64,000 bases of DNA from Parabacteroides bouchesdurhonensis (lineage in GTDB: Bacteria > Bacteroidota > Bacteroidia > Bacteroidales > Tannerellaceae): assembly GCF_900186615.1 (NCBI RefSeq), contig NZ_LT896588.1:2313339-2377338 (forward strand). Reading direction: 5' to 3'. Below are positions 18,270 through 26,122 of the stretch, piece after piece. Below the pieces are notes generated by a model. That model did no database searches. It saw nothing but the letters and a program-made list of their open reading frames with translations, and was not told the origin of the DNA. A program made the translations under genes and the position numbers. The first letter of the stretch is position 1. Every line of letters begins with the position of its first letter.

Positions 18270-19193
18270 TTAGTTGGCAAAGTCTGTATCCTTTAACTCC
18301 AGGATATATGCTTTTCCACGGTCTGTTGTTATTTTTAAATTACTGTTGTCTTCTATGAGAGGGCGAAGCCTTCTCATTAAGGTATTCAGCGTCTCGTCGG
18401 CATTGACCTTGCCTGGCCATAAAGCTTCACAAATGTCTGTTCGGTTAAGTATATGAGTTGGAGATTGAAAAAACATTTCCATAACAGAATGTTGCATAGG
18501 AGTGAGTTTTAATTTCTCCATGCTTTCTTTATAAAAGGAAGAAGTCTCTTGGGAAAATGTAAGATTTCCATATACAATAGACTTCTCCGTACAAACTACT
18601 TGCATTAAATGGTTATATCTACGGAGGTAAATGGAAATTATTCCTGATATTAAAGCTAATGCTAGAAAAATACTTGGCAAAGTCTTATGGGTTAATGATA
18701 GTATTGTGCAGAATGAACAGCTTACGTAGCCTTGGAATGACAAGCCTATATCTTTATATACGGGATCCGGACTGCTAATATTGGCAGCTACCCACATAAT
18801 AGTATCACTGGTAAGATAGTTGTCAAATTGTTTTTTGTCACTGAACGCTTGAGTAGAAACGGATTTTTTTTCATTCTTATTTGTGATTTGCATAATAATG
18901 CCCGCTTCTTTTTTTAATTTATCGAATCTCAATGCATAGGAAAGGTCTTTGTTCTGGCTTTCAATAGCAAGAGGGCTTCCCCAAAGTGCTGATAACTTAG
19001 AGTAGGTTTGCAGGCTGTCACGGCTCAACCATTGATCTGAGTTTTGCATGATTGTGTATTGAAGAGCCTGATTTAAATCAGAGATAATCGCCTTCTTCGT
19101 TTCTGCATAATTATGGAAACCAAAACTAAATGATAGCAGAACCAATATAAAAGTGGCAAAGATGGATATGTTTGCTGCGTTTTGTCTTTTCAT
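18270..19193 (-). CDS. Membrane-anchored winged-helix transcriptional regulator
   Basis: 307 residues from the ATG at 19193. An N-terminal transmembrane helix (NISIFATFILVLLSFSFGF) leads to a periplasmic domain of about 130 residues (YTIMQNSDQWLSRDS onward). A second helix follows (SIFLALALISGIISIYLRRYN). The cytosolic OmpR-type winged helix is at the C-terminus (LTPMQHSVMEMFFQSPTHILNRTDICEALWPG, then LMRRLRPLI). The order is reversed from ToxR/CadC, where the DNA-binding domain is N-terminal. It likely senses an envelope signal and controls the divergent outer-membrane gene, whose start is about 200 bp away. Longer starts (to 19376) add nothing family-like. Confidence 0.78.
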   Translation of the reverse strand: MKRQNAANISIFATFILVLLSFSFGFHNYAETKKAIISDLNQALQYTIMQNSDQWLSRDSLQTYSKLSALWGSPLAIESQNKDLSYALRFDKLKKEAGIIMQITNKNEKKSVSTQAFSDKKQFDNYLTSDTIMWVAANISSPDPVYKDIGLSFQGYVSCSFCTILSLTHKTLPSIFLALALISGIISIYLRRYNHLMQVVCTEKSIVYGNLTFSQETSSFYKESMEKLKLTPMQHSVMEMFFQSPTHILNRTDICEALWPGKVNADETLNTLMRRLRPLIEDNSNLKITTDRGKAYILELKDTDFAN

Positions 19194-19238
19194 CGTTTTG
19201 TAATTAGAGGAATTCAAAGGTAGAAAATTATTCAAATG

Positions 19239-19315
19239 TGTCATGTTTATTCCAAAGAAAATATCTCGAAAGCCTTTATATGACACTGTTGTCATGCAAA
19301 TGTCACATAAATGAC
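19239..19315. promoter_or_regulatory. Candidate operator with TGTCA repeats in a divergent promoter region
   Basis: Between the membrane regulator and the barrel gene lies ATGACA-CTGT-TGTCAT (19280-19295, perfect 6-bp arms). Further copies are TGTCAT at 19239, TGTCAC at 19301 and ATGAC at 19311. TGTCAT (19290) and TGTCAC (19301) are 11 bp apart, one helical turn. A plausible binding site for the adjacent regulator; not tested. Confidence 0.45.
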
Positions 19316-19391
19316 GGGTAGTTGTTGCGATATTATTTGTGATATCCTTTTTAATGCAGTTTACTTTTGTTGGCAAATGATAAAAGTAGAC

Positions 19392-21866
19392 ATGAATATG
19401 AAGAAGTTAATTTGTTGCTTATTGTTTGGCTGTCTATTGAGTAATATATCAATGAAAGCACAAAATATCTCCTATGAAGTGAAAGGGCAAGTGGTCGATT
19501 CCTTGACTTTTGAACCGGAAGTATATGTAACAATCCGTTTATTTAAATTGCCGGATAATCAAAAGGAGGTGACTGTCTTCGTATCGGATGATAAAGGCTT
19601 TTTTAATTCCAAATTAAAATCTTCCGGAGAATATAGGCTTACAATAACCAGTGTTGGCAAAGAAACGATTGTAAAAGATTTTGAATTGAATCAAAAAGAC
19701 TGTACGAAAGACTTTGGCCGATTATTGATGAAAGACGATGTGAAACAATTGTCGGAAATAAACGTTTTTGCCGCTAAACCGTTAGTAAAAGCAGAGGTGG
19801 ACAAGACGGTTTATAGTATAGAAGACGACCCTGATTCGGAAACAAATACAATCCTGGAAATGCTTCGGAAAGTCCCTTTCGTTACAGTAGATGGTGATGA
19901 TAATATAAAAGTGAATAACAGTTCCAGCTTTAAAATATATATGAACGGAAAACCGTCCAGTATGATGACTAATGATCCTAAAGAGGTTTTACGGAGTATT
20001 CCTGCCAATACAATCCGTAAAATAGAAATAATAACCGAGCCGGGAGCACGCTATGATGCCGAAGGAGTTAGCGGTATCTTGAATATCATAACGAAAGGGG
20101 CCGAATTTGAGGGATACAGTGCGAATATAGGAGGTACTTATATGAATCGGTATTGGAATGGATCTGGTTTCTTTACCATGCAATATGGAAAATTATCCCT
20201 CTCGGCCAATTATTCATATGGGCAGTATGAGGTAGAATCGGAAGCAGACTATTACCGCCATCAGTTAAATAGGCCAGATGAGGAATATTTGCATAATCAA
20301 TATAGTTATGATCAAAAAAATCCGATGCATTATGCTGCTTTGGAAAGCAGCTATGAATTAGATTCCTTGAATTTATTTACACTGTCCGGGTCCTTGAATT
20401 ATGGATACAGCAATTCGGAGCAAAGCGGTTCAAATACGATGACGAATTCTGAAGGACAACTTGCTTATTCTTATAATCAAGATGCTACTACGAAATACAA
20501 TTGGGGATCTAATTCTTTGAAAGCTGATTACCAACACATGTTCAAAAGGAATAAAGAGGAAATGCTTACCTTTTCATATCAGTTTGATTATCGTCCTGAT
20601 GATAGAGATTATTTATCCCATATATTTGACAGGAACGGAAACTCTCCTTCATTACAATATTTATATAATTATAATTACCAATTCCGGAATGCCCATAAAG
20701 AGGAACATACTTTGCAACTGGATTATGTCAATCCTTTTTCGCCGGAACATTCAATTGAAGGAGGTTTGAAGTATATCCGCAGAAACAATAATAGCTATTC
20801 CACTTTTGAAATGAAAGAAAATGAAGAGGACGAATGGCAGCCTTCGGAACTTCAACCCGTATTAGATTACAGACATATTCAAAATATATTTGCAGCTTAT
20901 TGTGGTTATACGTATAAAAAGAACCGGTTTGGCCTAAATACCGGCTTACGCATGGAGCAAACCTGGCAAAATGTTAAATATAGAAAGGGAGACGGTGAGA
21001 ATTTTGATTACCAAGCTACGGATTGGGTCCCATCATTGTCTGCATCTTATAAATTGAATGATCGCGATCAATTGAAATTGTCTTATAATCTTCGTATCCG
21101 CAGACCGGATATTAGTTATCTGAATCCTTATGTGTCAGTAACCGGGTCAAGTATGAGTTATGGGAATCCGGAATTAACATCCGAGAAGCATAATAGGATT
21201 ACATTATCTTTCAGCCATTTTTCTTCAAAGCTAAATGTACAGGCTACGGCTCTATACACTTTAGGGAGAAATGAAATAGGGCAGTACCAGTTTGTTGATG
21301 AACAAGGAATGTTTCATTCTACTTATGAAAATATGGTGAATGTACAGGGAGGGGGAATGAATGGATACATCGGCTATAATCCAGCTCCTAACACATCCGT
21401 ATCTGTGAATGGGATGCTTTATTATTTGGATTTAAGAGTAAAAAAAGGAGTGCCGGATATTCTGAACGGACTTAAAAACTCGGGATTTAGCGGCTCTGTA
21501 TATCTAAACTTTTCACAACGGTTTAAATATGGATGGCGTTTTGTGGCCCTTGGTGGCTATGGTAAACCGGAAGTCTCTATAGGCGTCGAATCTTTCAAGT
21601 TTCATTATTATGGAATGAGCCTTGTGAAAACATTCCTGAAAGATAAATTATCAATTTCTTTACGAGCTCAGGATTGTTTTACCCCCAGTGTAAAATATAC
21701 ATCTAAAGAAATGTACAATGATTATACTTCAATATTGAACTATCGTGCGTTTAACCGCATGTTCGGGTTGTCTGTTTCTTACCGGTTTGGTGATTTGAAG
21801 GCCAGTATAAAGAAAACCGCACGTAGTATTCATAACGACGACTTATTGAAAAAGGATGATAAATAG
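19392..21866 (+). CDS. Outer membrane beta-barrel protein with carboxypeptidase-like N-domain
   Basis: 824 residues from the ATG at 19392 (MNMKK; the next ATG at 19398 is equally possible). Signal peptide, then a CarboxypepD_reg-like beta-sandwich (ISYEVKGQVVDSLTFEPEVYVTIRLF). A plug-like domain follows (KTVYSIEDDPDSETNTILEMLRKVPFV, ITEPGARYDAEGVSGILNIITKG). A large C-terminal barrel of the OMP_b-brl_3 type runs from about residue 280 on, rich in Tyr and Asn. Such proteins are TonB-receptor relatives, but substrates are largely unknown. There is no SusD partner. The divergent membrane regulator is the likely controller. Confidence 0.85.
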   Translation: MNMKKLICCLLFGCLLSNISMKAQNISYEVKGQVVDSLTFEPEVYVTIRLFKLPDNQKEVTVFVSDDKGFFNSKLKSSGEYRLTITSVGKETIVKDFELNQKDCTKDFGRLLMKDDVKQLSEINVFAAKPLVKAEVDKTVYSIEDDPDSETNTILEMLRKVPFVTVDGDDNIKVNNSSSFKIYMNGKPSSMMTNDPKEVLRSIPANTIRKIEIITEPGARYDAEGVSGILNIITKGAEFEGYSANIGGTYMNRYWNGSGFFTMQYGKLSLSANYSYGQYEVESEADYYRHQLNRPDEEYLHNQYSYDQKNPMHYAALESSYELDSLNLFTLSGSLNYGYSNSEQSGSNTMTNSEGQLAYSYNQDATTKYNWGSNSLKADYQHMFKRNKEEMLTFSYQFDYRPDDRDYLSHIFDRNGNSPSLQYLYNYNYQFRNAHKEEHTLQLDYVNPFSPEHSIEGGLKYIRRNNNSYSTFEMKENEEDEWQPSELQPVLDYRHIQNIFAAYCGYTYKKNRFGLNTGLRMEQTWQNVKYRKGDGENFDYQATDWVPSLSASYKLNDRDQLKLSYNLRIRRPDISYLNPYVSVTGSSMSYGNPELTSEKHNRITLSFSHFSSKLNVQATALYTLGRNEIGQYQFVDEQGMFHSTYENMVNVQGGGMNGYIGYNPAPNTSVSVNGMLYYLDLRVKKGVPDILNGLKNSGFSGSVYLNFSQRFKYGWRFVALGGYGKPEVSIGVESFKFHYYGMSLVKTFLKDKLSISLRAQDCFTPSVKYTSKEMYNDYTSILNYRAFNRMFGLSVSYRFGDLKASIKKTARSIHNDDLLKKDDK

Positions 21867-21917
21867 ACCTTGAAAGAGGGAGTGTTTTTCAACTATTTGA
21901 CGTCTTCGTACGGAGTT

Positions 21918-22054
21918 GTATATCAGTGCGTTAAAAAGAGCTATCTTTTGCAATCAAAAGACGGGACTTTTGACTTCAAAAGAGCTGACTTTTTAAGTGT
22001 TAAGACGGGACTTTTACATTCAAAAGATATATCCTTTTAATACGCTGTATATCA
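21918..22054. repeat. Intergenic repeat with nested CTTTTG/CAAAAG hairpins
   Basis: The 14-mer AAGACGGGACTTTT occurs twice (21958 and 22002, 44 bp apart). It is interwoven with CTTTTG-CAAT-CAAAAG and CTTTTG-ACTT-CAAAAG hairpins. The outer edges, GTATATCAGTGCGTTAAAA and the reverse complement of TTTTAATACGCTGTATATC, form an imperfect inverted repeat. No open frame. It looks like a structured, possibly dispersed intergenic element. Confidence 0.55.
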
Positions 22055-22117
22055 ATGCGAAATGAGAGGCATAATTCCTTGTCTTTAGAGCTCCCGGACA
22101 GTCGCTGTTATTGCTTT

Positions 22118-22438
22118 TTAATGGTTGTGCGGGTGATTATGGTTATTATTAAACTTTTGTTCTTTAAACCATTCAACGAGTTTACCATCTTTAAAACTTA
22201 AAATATAATAACTGTCTTCATTTCCTAAATTGGTAGAAAGGTAACTGATACTTTCGATAGCTCCTTCCGGAGTTATGCGGGCTCCTACTATATTATAATT
22301 TTTTCCCAAAATAGATACAACTTTTTTCTTAGACATACCCAACTCTATTTGTTGCATTTTGCTTTCTATTTTGTACGCAGCACAGCCGGTAAGTATAAAG
22401 GCAGTCAACAGCACGCATATCCATCTTTTTGTTTTCAT
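22118..22438 (-). CDS. Small BamE/SmpA-like lipoprotein
   Basis: 106 residues with a lipoprotein signal (VLLTAFILTGC, Cys19). The mature part KMQQIELGMSKKKVVSILGK followed by YYILSFKDGKLVEW has the helix-plus-strands pattern of SmpA/OmlA (BamE)-like domains, which bind the outer membrane face. It is shorter than BamE and ends in a His/Asn-rich tail (NNNHNHPHNH) that could bind metal. Isolated gene, followed on its 3' side by the repeat region. The BamE link is a fold-level guess; no function is claimed. Confidence 0.65.
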   Translation of the reverse strand: MKTKRWICVLLTAFILTGCAAYKIESKMQQIELGMSKKKVVSILGKNYNIVGARITPEGAIESISYLSTNLGNEDSYYILSFKDGKLVEWFKEQKFNNNHNHPHNH

Positions 22439-22513
22439 CTTTTATTTGTTTTTGGTTTGTATTTGTGCCGTAAGGTATATATTATTTTATGGATAGTATA
22501 TGATGGATATAAA

Positions 22514-22545
22514 AAAAGAGGAAAATCTTTTGATTTTCCTCTTTT
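22514..22545 (-). terminator. Terminator of the tRNA transcript
   Basis: A perfect 14-bp stem, AAAAGAGGAAAATC (22514-22527) with GATTTTCCTCTTTT (22532-22545), and a 4-nt loop. On the minus strand the downstream A tract (22511-22517) reads as U. It lies 3 bp beyond tRNA-Gly. Confidence 0.9.
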
Positions 22546-22548
22546 GAG

Positions 22549-22621
22549 AGCGGAAGACGGGGCTCAAACCCGCGACCCTCAGCTTGGAAGGCTAATGCTC
22601 TATCAACTGAGCTACTTCCGC
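22549..22621 (-). tRNA. tRNA-Gly(TCC)
   Basis: 73 nt on the minus strand. Acceptor stem GCGGAAG with CTTCCGC, D arm GCTCAGTTGATAGAGC, anticodon loop CTTCCAA giving anticodon TCC (reads GGA), and a T arm with GGTTTGAGCCCC. Discriminator T; CCA is not encoded. Confidence 0.95.
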
Positions 22622-22639
22622 ATATTGCATTAAAAAGGG

Positions 22640-22722
22640 TGGGCAGTGATGGATTCGAACCACCGAAGGCGAAAGCCAGCTGAGTTACAGTCAGCCCCAT
22701 TTGGCCACTCTGGTAACTGCCC
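22640..22722 (-). tRNA. tRNA-Tyr(GTA)
   Basis: 83 nt, class II with a long variable arm. Acceptor GGGCAGT pairs with ACTGCCC, discriminator A. The anticodon loop CTGTAAC sits between GCTGA and TCAGC, giving GTA. T arm contains GGTTCGAATCC. CCA is not encoded. It shares a transcript with tRNA-Gly 18 bp downstream. Confidence 0.96.
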
Positions 22723-22741
22723 CCTTGTTTTAATTGCAGTG

Positions 22742-22771
22742 CAAAGGTACGATTAATTTTGTAATTTGCAA
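22742..22771 (-). promoter_or_regulatory. Promoter for the tRNA-Tyr/tRNA-Gly unit
   Basis: On the minus strand: TTG (22771-22769), 19 bp, then TACCTTTG (22749-22742), a good Bacteroidetes promoter. It overlaps the 3' end of ribH, so the tRNAs can be transcribed independently. Confidence 0.65.
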
Positions 22772-23247
22772 GAATAATCCACCATTTTTATTGCTGTAAT
22801 TGCAGCTTCATCACCTTTGTTGCCGTATTTTCCTCCGGCACGATCTTCGGATTGCTGCATGTTGTCTGTCGTTAAAAGACCGAAAATGAAGGGAATATCA
22901 TACATTAAATTCAATTCGGTTATGCCTTGTGTAACGCCGGAACAAACATAATCAAAGTGAGGTGTATCGCCTTTTACAACGCATCCAAGTACGATTACAG
23001 CATCAAGATCTTTCGATTCTGCCAATCGTTTTGCTCCGAAAGTTAGTTCAAAACTTCCCGGAACACGTCTGATAACGATGTTTTCCGGTTTTACACCATG
23101 TTTCTCCAACGTGTTGCAGGCCCCTTCCAGAAGCTTTTCTGTGATACATTTGTTCCACTCTGCAACGACAATACCAATATTCATATCCGAAGCATCGGGA
23201 ACACTGTTGAAGTCGTAGTCTGATAAATTCTGATAAGCTGTAGCCAT
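22753..23247 (-). CDS. ribH: 6,7-dimethyl-8-ribityllumazine synthase
   Basis: The penultimate step of riboflavin synthesis: it condenses the pyrimidinedione with dihydroxybutanone phosphate, usually as a 60-subunit capsid. 164 residues. Motifs: [53 protein letters not shown] and FGLLTTDN. The catalytic His is in TPHFDY. It lies 77 bp downstream of a TPR gene with a hairpin between, and just upstream of two tRNA genes. Confidence 0.95.
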   Translation of the reverse strand: MATAYQNLSDYDFNSVPDASDMNIGIVVAEWNKCITEKLLEGACNTLEKHGVKPENIVIRRVPGSFELTFGAKRLAESKDLDAVIVLGCVVKGDTPHFDYVCSGVTQGITELNLMYDIPFIFGLLTTDNMQQSEDRAGGKYGNKGDEAAITAIKMVDYSCKLQN

Positions 23248-23274
23248 AATCGTTTTCTTAAAATAAGAGGATGC

Positions 23275-23307
23275 CTGTTTGGTGTAGACATCCTCTTGTT
23301 TATGTTA
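23275..23307 (-). terminator. Hairpin between the TPR gene and ribH
   Basis: A 9-bp perfect stem, AAGAGGATG (23275-23283) with CATCCTCTT (23299-23307), 15-nt loop. On the minus strand it is followed by ATTTTAAG. It could be a terminator or attenuator upstream of ribH. It does not resemble an FMN riboswitch. Confidence 0.5.
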
Positions 23308-23324
23308 TACTATGTATTTCATTT

Positions 23325-24014
23325 TTATTTCTCAGCCGATGCCGAAGCACGTGTAATATACTTGTCAATATCGGCAGCCTCCATTGAAGTATAATACTTG
23401 TCTTTTATCGTTGAATATGCTTTAACCGCATCTTTATATTGCTTCATGCTTTCGTAGGCAATGCCGGCTTTTTTCAGATATACCGGGCTGATTACTTCAT
23501 TGTCCGCTTGTTTGGCTGCTTTTTCAAAATAGCTAATGCCTTCTTTTACATTCCCCATGTTTACGTAGCAGTCACCAATCAGGCCGGTGATAGCCGGAGA
23601 AATCATTTTGTCGCTTGCGCTGAATGATTTTAACATATTCAGTGCTTTCTGGGCGTCACCCAGTTTATAGTAGCAGATACCTGCATATGCTTTTGCCAGA
23701 TTTGCTGCGTCGGTAGTTCCGTATTGGTCAATGATTGCTTCAAAACCGTCATAGTCGGAACCGTTACCATTTAATGCCAAGGCGAAAGAATCTCTTGCAA
23801 AATATTGTTCACCTTTGAACATAGCAGCAGCGGCTTTCTTTTCCTGCGGGATTAAATAACCATGTTTGATTCCTAAAACAGCACCAACAATGAGTGCAAC
23901 AGCTATAATACCGTAAATGATTTTTTTCGAATTGTTTTCAATGAATTGCTCCGATCTGGAAACAATTTCTTCTACTTCTAACTCTTTGTTGGTGTCCTTT
24001 CCTTTAGTAGCCAT
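23325..24014 (-). CDS. YfgM-like single-pass TPR membrane protein
   Basis: 229 residues: a cytosolic N-terminus rich in Glu and Lys, one transmembrane helix (IIYGIIAVALIVGAVLGI), then periplasmic TPR units (AKAYAGICYYKLGDAQKALNML, GDCYVNMGNVKEGISYFEKA, YESMKQYKDAVKAYSTI). The layout matches YfgM-type proteins that work near the SecYEG/PpiD foldase complex. That role is inferred from architecture only. The divergent neighbour is recF. Confidence 0.8.
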   Translation of the reverse strand: MATKGKDTNKELEVEEIVSRSEQFIENNSKKIIYGIIAVALIVGAVLGIKHGYLIPQEKKAAAAMFKGEQYFARDSFALALNGNGSDYDGFEAIIDQYGTTDAANLAKAYAGICYYKLGDAQKALNMLKSFSASDKMISPAITGLIGDCYVNMGNVKEGISYFEKAAKQADNEVISPVYLKKAGIAYESMKQYKDAVKAYSTIKDKYYTSMEAADIDKYITRASASAEK

Positions 24015-24135
24015 AATGTTGTTATCGTTATTTATTAATTTTATCGTTGATTTATATCCGGATATACTTCCGGTGATTCAAAGCGCAAAAGTAGTTTTTT
24101 TTACTGATATAATCTATACTTAGAAGTATATTTTT

Positions 24136-24143
24136 TATTTTTG
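24136..24143 (+). promoter_or_regulatory. -7 box for recF
   Basis: TATTTTTG matches TAnnTTTG and lies 19 bp before the recF ATG at 24163. No -33 TTTG seen. Confidence 0.4.
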
Positions 24144-24162
24144 TACGATTAATACGGTACAG

Positions 24163-25260
24163 ATGATATTAAAAAAGCTCTCTATTCTCAACTATAAGAA
24201 TATCCTTCAATCTGAAGTTTCTTTTTCTCCGAAGATGAATTGCTTCTTTGGCAATAACGGGATGGGTAAAACGAACTTGCTGGATGCCATTTATTATTTG
24301 TCTTTTTGTAAAAGTCATATAAATACTCCTGATAGCCAGATTATCAACAATGGCCAGGAAATGTGCGTGATACAAGGTAGTTACGACTATGAAGGGCGTG
24401 AAGAGGAAATCTTTTGTGCCATGCGTCTTAAGCAGCGGAAGCAGTTTAAAAGGAATAAAAAAGAATACGACAAACTGTCTGAACATATCGGTTTGCTACC
24501 TCTGGTAATGGTTACTCCGGCGGATTCTGAGCTGATTCAAGGGGGGAGTGACGAACGTCGTCGCTTTCTGGATGTTATTATATCGCAACAGGATAAACAA
24601 TATCTGTATGCTTTGATACAATATAATAAGGCCTTGTTTCAACGCAATACTTTGTTGAAGAATCAGAATATGGATGCTCCTTTGTATGAGGTGCTGGAGA
24701 TGCAGATGAATATGTATGGAAAGGTAGTGAGCGAGAAACGTCAACTACTGGTGGACGAGTTTACCCCCATATTCAATGAATATTATCAAACTATCTGTCA
24801 ATCGTCTGAGCAGGTGGGATTGCATTATGTATCCCAATTGGCAAATGGTGAATTGAAGGATATGCTTCAAGCTAATCGTGAGCGCGACCGTATTTTGGGT
24901 TATACTTCTTGCGGTATCCATAAAGATGAATTGGAAATGACTTTGGAAAACTTTCTTATTCGTCGTGTAGGCTCGCAAGGCCAGAATAAAACGTATCTGA
25001 TTGCCTTGAAACTGGCTCAATTTGTGTTCTTGGCAAAAAAAGGAAATACAACGCCTGTCTTGTTGTTGGATGATATTTTTGATAAGTTGGATGCCGCACG
25101 GGTTGAACAGATTATCAAGCTGGTGAGTGGAGATACTTTCGGGCAAATTTTCATAACTGATACCAACCGTAAATACCTGGATGAAATTTTAGCAACAATG
25201 AATCGTGATTATTCTTTGTTTCGGGTGGAACGGGGTGAGGTTCAACCAATGGAGGAATAA
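24163..25260 (+). CDS. recF: DNA replication/repair protein RecF
   Basis: An SMC-like ATPase that loads RecA at single-strand gaps with RecO and RecR. 365 residues. Walker A GNNGMGKT at 30-37; signature motif LIQGGSDERRRFLDVIISQ; C-terminal Walker B LLLDDIFDKLDAARVEQI with the D-loop. SCGIHKDELEMTL and RVGSQGQNKTYLIALKLAQF are typical RecF segments. The next gene begins 3 bp later. Confidence 0.95.
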   Translation: MILKKLSILNYKNILQSEVSFSPKMNCFFGNNGMGKTNLLDAIYYLSFCKSHINTPDSQIINNGQEMCVIQGSYDYEGREEEIFCAMRLKQRKQFKRNKKEYDKLSEHIGLLPLVMVTPADSELIQGGSDERRRFLDVIISQQDKQYLYALIQYNKALFQRNTLLKNQNMDAPLYEVLEMQMNMYGKVVSEKRQLLVDEFTPIFNEYYQTICQSSEQVGLHYVSQLANGELKDMLQANRERDRILGYTSCGIHKDELEMTLENFLIRRVGSQGQNKTYLIALKLAQFVFLAKKGNTTPVLLLDDIFDKLDAARVEQIIKLVSGDTFGQIFITDTNRKYLDEILATMNRDYSLFRVERGEVQPMEE

Positions 25261-25263
25261 TCT

Positions 25264-25557
25264 GTGAAGCGTAAAAATACACAGTCCATAGGTGAAATAC
25301 TTCGGGATTTCTTTGAAGATAATACGGAAATGTATGAGAAAATTCTCGAGATTCGTGTAAAACGTGCGTGGGGTGACGTTCTTGGGCCAATGGTTATGAA
25401 CTATACGCGTAATATATATGTACGCGATAGGGTGCTGTATGTTTCATTAACGTCTTCCGTATTACGGAGTGAGCTTACTCTTTGCAGGGAACGTCTTGTG
25501 AAAAGCTTGAATGAATATGCAAAAGCGAATGTGATTACTGATCTGGTAATCCGGTAG
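25264..25557 (+). CDS. DUF721 (DciA-like) protein
   Basis: 97 residues from a GTG start at 25264, 3 bp after recF. The DUF721 pattern is clear: SIGEILRDFFEDN, RVKRAWGDVLGPMVMNYTR, and YVSLTSSVLRSELTLCRERLV. Members related to DciA help load the replicative helicase, and adjacency to recF fits a DNA-replication link. This form carries only the KH-like DUF721 core. Convergent with the 5-FTHF cyclo-ligase gene, 10 bp apart. Confidence 0.85.
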   Translation: MKRKNTQSIGEILRDFFEDNTEMYEKILEIRVKRAWGDVLGPMVMNYTRNIYVRDRVLYVSLTSSVLRSELTLCRERLVKSLNEYAKANVITDLVIR

Positions 25558-25567
25558 ATTTTATGCG

Positions 25568-26122
25568 CTATATGATTTCGTTTTCAGTAATTATACAATC
25601 CATTTTTTTGTCGAACGGTTCGGTAGGGATTTTATTTTCAAGCTGGAACCCAAAGCATATTCCTATCTTCGGGGCTGTTAATGTTGACAATAAACGATCG
25701 TAATAGCCTTTTCCTCTTCCCAAACGGTTACGTTGCCGGTCGAATGCTACTCCGGGGATGATAATTAAATCTATATTTTTTTCGTCTGTAGTTTCATTGG
25801 CGGAGGTTGGTTCTAGGATACCGAAAGTTCCTATTTTTAACTCGTCCGTTCCTGTATAAGGCAACAACTTTAAGTCGTTGCCTTCAATAACAGGAAGAAG
25901 TATCTTCTTTTTTTTATACCATTTTTCAATGAAACCGGCAGTCTGGACTTCTCCGGATATCGCATGATATAAAGCGACGCATGAAGCATTGATGAATAAT
26001 TCTGTTTGCTCCAGCTTTGCCATAATCTGGCCGGATAGCTCAGACAATATAATCTTCGAATACTCTTTCTTTCGCGAGGCCATAACCTCGCGTAATGCTT
26101 GCTTTGCCTTGTAATTTTCCAT
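25568..26122 (-). CDS. 5-formyltetrahydrofolate cyclo-ligase
   Basis: ATP-dependent conversion of 5-formyl-THF to 5,10-methenyl-THF. 184 residues from the ATG at 26122; a GTG one codon upstream is also possible. Conserved segments: KAKQALREVMASRKKEYS at the N-terminus, EVQTAGFIEKWYKKKKILLP, and the nucleotide and folate site IIPGVAFDRQRNRLGRGKGYYDRLL. The N-terminal block is part of the family fold, so the 83-bp overlap with the S41 protease gene is likely real, not a miscalled start. Confidence 0.92.
   Translation of the reverse strand: MENYKAKQALREVMASRKKEYSKIILSELSGQIMAKLEQTELFINASCVALYHAISGEVQTAGFIEKWYKKKKILLPVIEGNDLKLLPYTGTDELKIGTFGILEPTSANETTDEKNIDLIIIPGVAFDRQRNRLGRGKGYYDRLLSTLTAPKIGICFGFQLENKIPTEPFDKKMDCIITENEII

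Noticed and set aside
23248-23324. FMN riboswitch upstream of ribH
   Set aside because: Only a 77-bp gap holding a simple 9-bp hairpin; the conserved multi-helix RFN element would not fit.
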